A program made the translations under genes and the position numbers. This document shows positions 62,001 to 64,000 of a stretch of DNA of 64,000 bases, piece by piece. The DNA is from Triops longicaudatus (lineage: Eukaryota > Arthropoda > Branchiopoda > Notostraca > Triopsidae): contig JAGQDJ010000202.1 in assembly GCA_022885665.1 (NCBI GenBank), forward strand, positions 434,001 through 498,000. Direction: 5' to 3'. A model generated the notes under the pieces. That model had not been told where the DNA came from, did not search any database, and saw only the letters and a list, made by a program, of their open reading frames with translations. Positions within the stretch are counted from its first letter, which is position 1. The number at the start of each line of letters is the position of its first letter.

Positions 62001-64000
62001 AACCTTATTTACAAATATTTTGAATATATTTTGTCAACAATGTTTGTTATTTTTATTATTCTCCTCAGAGTAAAATGTAACTTGTTCAAGACTATATAGT
62101 GGTCTCTGGGCATTACCATAAGTGAATACGGGTACAAAGCTTTCTAACTAACTTGCTAAAAGTCTTCACAGTTCAACTGTAAAATTTTGCGCTTAACGTG
62201 AATTAATTACGGATGCTTATTTAGTTGCCGAATTCTGATTATCCTTCGCTTTCGCTGTCCTCGATTTCCAATTTCCTTTGAAATGGAGGATAGATAGAGC
62301 CACTCGTGATTTTAAAGTTCGTACTCCAGACAATTCCTTATCACCCAACTTACTCTGCAAAACCTGTGCACAAGGGAAAGTTTATTTAGACAAAGAGCTG
62401 AATCCTTTGCGTGAAAGCCGAAATTTTCATTGCATAGCGAGAAATGTAACAAATATGCTGAGTACACACCAAAAGGTGTTTCTTACCACCAAAAGGCAGA
62501 TTTGAGCGTTAAACAAGAACTTGGACAGAAATTGCCCAGACGCCACAGATTTTTAGTTGACAATATTTGAAGATAATCTTGATTGTTTTTTTCGTGTTTA
62601 AAACCAGGACTGATATACAACCAACAAATCCGATGTGAAAGACTTTGTTCCTATCATCATCGAATTAGGTGAAAAAGAAGCTGCAACTATTGCAAACAAT
62701 GTTTTTAAGCCTAAAACTGACGTTAACATTGCTAAAAGTAATTCCTGTAGCGTTTTCATATAGTTCGTATGTCCATCTGAAGAGGAAATGCAGGATGGCA
62801 ATAACTAAAAGCAACAGGATATCAGCGTAAATGAATTGGGTTCCTAATTGCCCCGTGTCGGAACTATTGCAAAGGCTTGAATAAATCATTTTTCAGGTGT
62901 TCGTTGTGATCATCGTTTGCATGGGAACGAGATTCCGGAAATTAGTCTTGCAGTGCAAGTGAAACGGTAAAGTAAATCGGTTCACTGACACAATTTTCCC
63001 ATTATTGGTCAATAAATTTGTCTCCACACTGCATTCCTTACAGCGCTTAAAACTTATGGAGCCGGAAATATGAACACTAGTTAAATTTCAGCGCGTAGTT
63101 TACTGCCTGCTTTTCCAGTGTGTGAAGTCTTAAATGAAGTATGGGGAAATTTGAGGAGCTTAGTAGGAGCAAAGATGACTTCTTAATTTGATAAGTGTAT
63201 TTCTTTCCTGAACGGATATTACGAACGTTGCTATTCGACGCTTTCGCTGTATTGTATGCAGTGAAGAGTGCAAGTTTCAACTAAATTTCCAGAACGTTGC
63301 TATAAATGTGTCACACCCCGTAATTAGGCGTACTTACCAAGTGAATTCATGAAAATTGTTTCATTTTCCCAAATAACATTTTTAAGGTTTGTTAAATAGA
63401 ACAATTATTAACTGAAAGCTTCTTCATTAAAAAGTAACGGCTGAACAGAATAGGCAGTTACAAAAACAAAAGAATGTGCTGTTTTAGAAATTGTGTAATT
63501 GTTGTTTTACATCGTAATTACGTTTATAAGATGATAACACTTTTGAAATCCCTTTCTTTTCTGTACATATTGAACTAGAGAGTTAGACCAATAAATAAAT
63601 ACCTTGATGAGTGGACTGGTTGTCTGAACCGGAATGGGAAGACTAAGAGGAACAGTTTAAGGGGATCCTAAAGAGAATTAATTGAGTTTAAACGCAATAA
63701 TATGCCCGATGTAGGCATTGGACGCTATGACGCGGTGTAATAAATAGGTAAGGACGTTAATAACCGTAGGGCTATATTTTACTCCAATTATTCCGCTTAT
63801 CAGTCTCCCACTTATTTGCCATTCAAGTCCTTTTCCCGCTACTTAAGTATGCAGGTCTATCGAATCTAGAGGGACCGCTGATACACTTTATTATGTGTTA
63901 CATACCTGGTAATTTTCTCTCTCTTTCCTGATGATAATTTCCCAATACACAATCTTTATAACATGGGCAATTGTTGGCTGGGGAGAAGAAGAAGAATATA
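59061..64000. other. Gene-poor region, last part
   Basis: No recognised gene, RNA gene or mobile element. The sequence is AT-rich with short ORFs lacking motifs. No tRNA-like or rRNA sequence was noticed. Confidence 0.45.

Overview
This is nuclear DNA from an animal, most likely an arthropod and possibly a crustacean. The genes are split by spliceosomal introns, mostly 50-400 bp. The alpha-catenin matches the insect alpha-Cat form as I know it better than the vertebrate form: ENPDI and DEYPDISGI blocks, a SPIVVWKMKAPEKKPLV C-terminal region and an ALSEFQSPAESV tail. I cannot fix the species from sequence alone.

Positions 1-16150 are a compact block of six protein genes. On the plus strand are MCMBP (5'-truncated by the window edge, stop at 2542) and alpha-catenin (4440-9094). 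On the minus strand are a small unrecognised gene (3412-2887), NUDT9 ADP-ribose pyrophosphatase (11595-9498), ARL3 (13364-12139) and THOC3 (16150-13998). I rebuilt exons from reading frame, splice dinucleotides and homology; each rebuilt CDS keeps frame throughout. The small gene and alpha-catenin are head to head across about 1 kb that holds a perfect TGACGTCA site. Alpha-catenin and NUDT9 are tail to tail, with poly(A) signals about 24 bp apart. The genes do not form a pathway: they are housekeeping functions (MCM/sister-chromatid handling, adherens junctions, ADP-ribose hydrolysis, ciliary cargo release, mRNA export) packed together.

Positions 16151-64000 are gene-poor. I recognise no conserved protein there. 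The region holds a Tigger/pogo-like non-autonomous transposon (33698-34420), hairpins, an AT-only tract, homopolymers, a pair of diverged direct repeats, GC-rich or E2F/KLF-like motif clusters, and several short open stretches bounded by good splice sites that could be exons of a long-intron gene. Those exons are candidates only.

Most notable points: (1) a textbook AT-AC U12-type intron in MCMBP; (2) two tandem, diverged alternative first coding exons of alpha-catenin, whose reading frames make them mutually exclusive; (3) a pogo/Tigger-type MITE beside a 34-base poly(T) tract in a NUDT9 intron; (4) a short unrecognised protein ending in C-x2-C-x6-H-x2-H.
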